The notes below the pieces were generated by a model. The model saw only the letters and a program-made list of their open reading frames with translations, made no database searches and was not told the origin of the DNA. Shown here piece after piece: positions 28,921 to 29,543 of a stretch of DNA of 29,543 nucleotides (positions within the stretch are counted from its first letter, which is position 1; each line of letters opens with the position of its first letter). Source of the DNA: an uncultured Candidatus Saccharibacteria bacterium (GTDB lineage Bacteria > Patescibacteriota > Saccharimonadia > CAILAD01 > GCA-016700035); assembly GCA_937996675.1 (NCBI GenBank), contig CALKUN010000040.1, positions 1 to 29,543 on the forward strand, given 5' to 3'. Made by a program: the position numbers and the translations under genes.

Positions 28921-28997
28921 TGGTGGGCCCGGCTGGACTTGAACCAGCGACCAATCGGTTATGAGCCGACTGCTCTAACCAGCTGAGCTACGGGCCC
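28921..28997 (-). tRNA. tRNA with anticodon CAT, probably Ile2 (TilS-type)
   Basis: The 77-nt gene is complete. The acceptor arms GGGCCCG and CGGGCCC pair over 7 bp, the discriminator is A and CCA is encoded (28923-28921). D-arm AGCTCAGCTGGTTAGAGCA, a 5-bp anticodon stem with loop CTCATAA (anticodon at 28963-28961), variable loop TTGGTC and T-arm with GTTCAAGTC are all present. The TTGGTCGCTGGTTCAAGTCCAGC-like end resembles E. coli ileX more than metT, which favours tRNA-Ile2 read after C34 is modified to lysidine. Elongator Met cannot be excluded; initiator Met is unlikely because the first acceptor pair is a standard G-C. Confidence 0.93.
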
Positions 28998-29016
28998 GAA
29001 GAGGATGCTTGCTTGT

Positions 29017-29022
29017 ATTATA
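29017..29022 (-). promoter_or_regulatory. -10 box of the tRNA gene
   Basis: On the minus strand TATAAT (29022-29017) is a perfect -10 about 20 bp upstream of the mature 5' end. No clear -35 was found. Confidence 0.55.
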
Positions 29023-29041
29023 GTGGGCCACGATGAGGCTG

Positions 29042-29055
29042 GCTGGTTAGAGTAG
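29042..29055 (+). repeat. Inverted copy of the tRNA D-arm segment
   Basis: GCTGGTTAGAGTAG matches the tRNA's GCTGGTTAGAGCAG (minus strand 28983-28970) at 13 of 14 positions, in opposite orientation and 58 bp away. The rest of the tRNA is not repeated. The spacer 28998-29156 otherwise shows no gene. Confidence 0.4.
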
Positions 29056-29156
29056 ATCTTTTATAAGCGCCCCTGAAGCGACGACAACCAGCGAGCTGCA
29101 GGCCCACGATGGATACTATTTTACTGGAAAACTTCCAATATAGCTCATAGCTACGC

Positions 29157-29390
29157 ATGCATGACTTTATTTGGGCAATTTACATGGAGGTAGAACGCAT
29201 CGTATCTAATATTCCCGAGGAGGAATATGCTAACACAATCAAGGCCGTATATCGGGGTGACCGGATTTATGTCCACTTCCGAATTGGAGGCTGTTCAAGC
29301 GCTGTTTGGGCCGGCCGGCCTATACTCATGGCTGGTGTGCTGTTGGGGCCAAGAAGCTGTGCGGAGAATAGTAGTCATGTTTATTTGTGA
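29157..29390 (+). CDS. Doubtful short ORF, 77 codons
   Basis: No family was recognised. The first 45 residues look protein-like (YMEVERIVSNIPEEEYANTIKAVYRGDRIY), while the C-terminal third (LLGPRSCAENSSHVYL) does not. No ribosome site lies before the ATG at 29157. It may be a decayed or unannotated small gene, or chance, and is the only candidate in the 412 bp between the tRNA and the ABC gene. Confidence 0.25.
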   Translation: MHDFIWAIYMEVERIVSNIPEEEYANTIKAVYRGDRIYVHFRIGGCSSAVWAGRPILMAGVLLGPRSCAENSSHVYL

Positions 29391-29400
29391 GAGGTATACT
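29372..29400 (+). promoter_or_regulatory. Promoter of the ABC transporter ATPase gene
   Basis: TAGTCA (29372-29377, four of six -35 bases), 17 bp and TATACT (29395-29400), then 9 nt to the ATG at 29410 with no Shine-Dalgarno: the leaderless form used elsewhere in the window. Confidence 0.5.
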
Positions 29401-29409
29401 GAGAACATT

Positions 29410-29543
29410 ATGGCCGGCATTATAGAAGTCAAAAATCTCAAGAAAACCTACAAAGACGTAGATGCGGTAAAGGGCGTGAGCTTCTCCGTCAAGAAGGGCG
29501 AGGTCTTTGGTATCCTCGGACCAAACGGCGCCGGTAAGACGAC
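29410..29543 (+). CDS. ABC transporter ATP-binding protein, 5' part
   Basis: Only the first 44 codons are in the window. They read MAGIIEVKNLKKTYKDVDAV, the usual N-terminal beta strand and A-loop region (KTYKD, Tyr aromatic), then FSVKKGEVFGILGPNGAGKTT, the Walker A of DrrA/CcmA-type ATPases that drive ABC-2 exporters. FGILGPNGAGKTT is typical of antibiotic/drug or lipid export ATPases. The substrate and permease are outside the window. The start is supported by a -10 box 9 nt upstream. Confidence 0.9.
   Translation, partial: MAGIIEVKNLKKTYKDVDAVKGVSFSVKKGEVFGILGPNGAGKT

Noticed and set aside
1..29543. Alternative genetic code (TGA as Gly)
   Set aside because: TGA ends recognised full-length proteins (Wzm, GT4, Lnt-like) at the expected place and no conserved motif contains an internal TGA.
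1..29543. CRISPR array, insertion sequence or prophage
   Set aside because: No regularly spaced direct repeats, transposase, integrase or phage structural motifs were seen on either strand.

Overview
The window most likely comes from a Candidate Phyla Radiation (Patescibacteria) genome, probably Candidatus Saccharibacteria. The support is indirect: compact gene packing, many putative leaderless starts, a PIF1-type helicase with a SANT-like tail, an AI-2E-family permease, a very small Gly/Lys/Arg-rich protein and several membrane-anchored proteins of a kind common in that group. TGA serves as an ordinary stop (for example at the Wzm, GT4 and Lnt-like gene ends), so the Gracilibacteria/SR1 recoding does not apply. 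No insertion sequence, phage module or CRISPR array is visible. All family names come from reading motifs; no database search was possible.

Layout. 1-3533: end of a PIF1-like helicase, a small two-helix membrane protein, a coiled-coil protein coupled to a MazG-like pyrophosphohydrolase, and an AI-2E-family permease on the minus strand. 3648-6088: a membrane-anchored Ig-like protein translationally coupled to a secreted protein with a lysozyme-like N-terminal domain, two FW/NBR1-type Ig repeats and a C-terminal mannose-lectin domain with three QxDGNLVLY motifs. 6140-20030: a surface polysaccharide locus. It holds GDP-L-fucose synthase (Fcl), the Wzm/Wzt exporter with a substrate-reading Wzt tail, an FkbM methyltransferase, a glycosyltransferase-methyltransferase fusion, a second methyltransferase, two GT2 and three GT4 glycosyltransferases, GDP-mannose 4,6-dehydratase (Gmd, opposite strand) and an O-antigen ligase/polymerase-like protein. 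Gmd and Fcl together make GDP-L-fucose from GDP-mannose, so the glycan probably contains fucose. Three methyltransferase domains beside a Wzt with a C-terminal binding domain suggest a methyl-capped chain whose cap is read at export.

20221-22096: two small membrane proteins, a bidirectional terminator and LexA. The lexA promoter carries a GAAC-N7-GAAC direct repeat between -35 and -10. 22302-24197: a secreted beta-solenoid (bactofilin-like) membrane protein, a 73-residue conserved-looking protein and an 83-residue Pro/Ala-rich protein, each followed by a clear or probable terminator. 24338-27594: a membrane-anchored beta-propeller protein whose base composition changes partway along, then an apolipoprotein N-acyltransferase-like protein. 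27687-28827: a minus-strand J-domain protein overlapping a second gene that ends inside its own terminator hairpin. 28921-28997: a tRNA with anticodon CAT (probably Ile2) and encoded CCA. The window ends inside an ABC transporter ATPase gene.

Nothing here is clearly a wholly new system. The strongest leads are the lectin/lysozyme-like surface protein beside the fucose/mannose glycan locus, the likely methyl-capped export route, and the GAAC-N7-GAAC element in front of lexA. A recurring promoter form, with the -10 box 6-9 nt before the start codon and often a TGn extension, helped fix several start sites.
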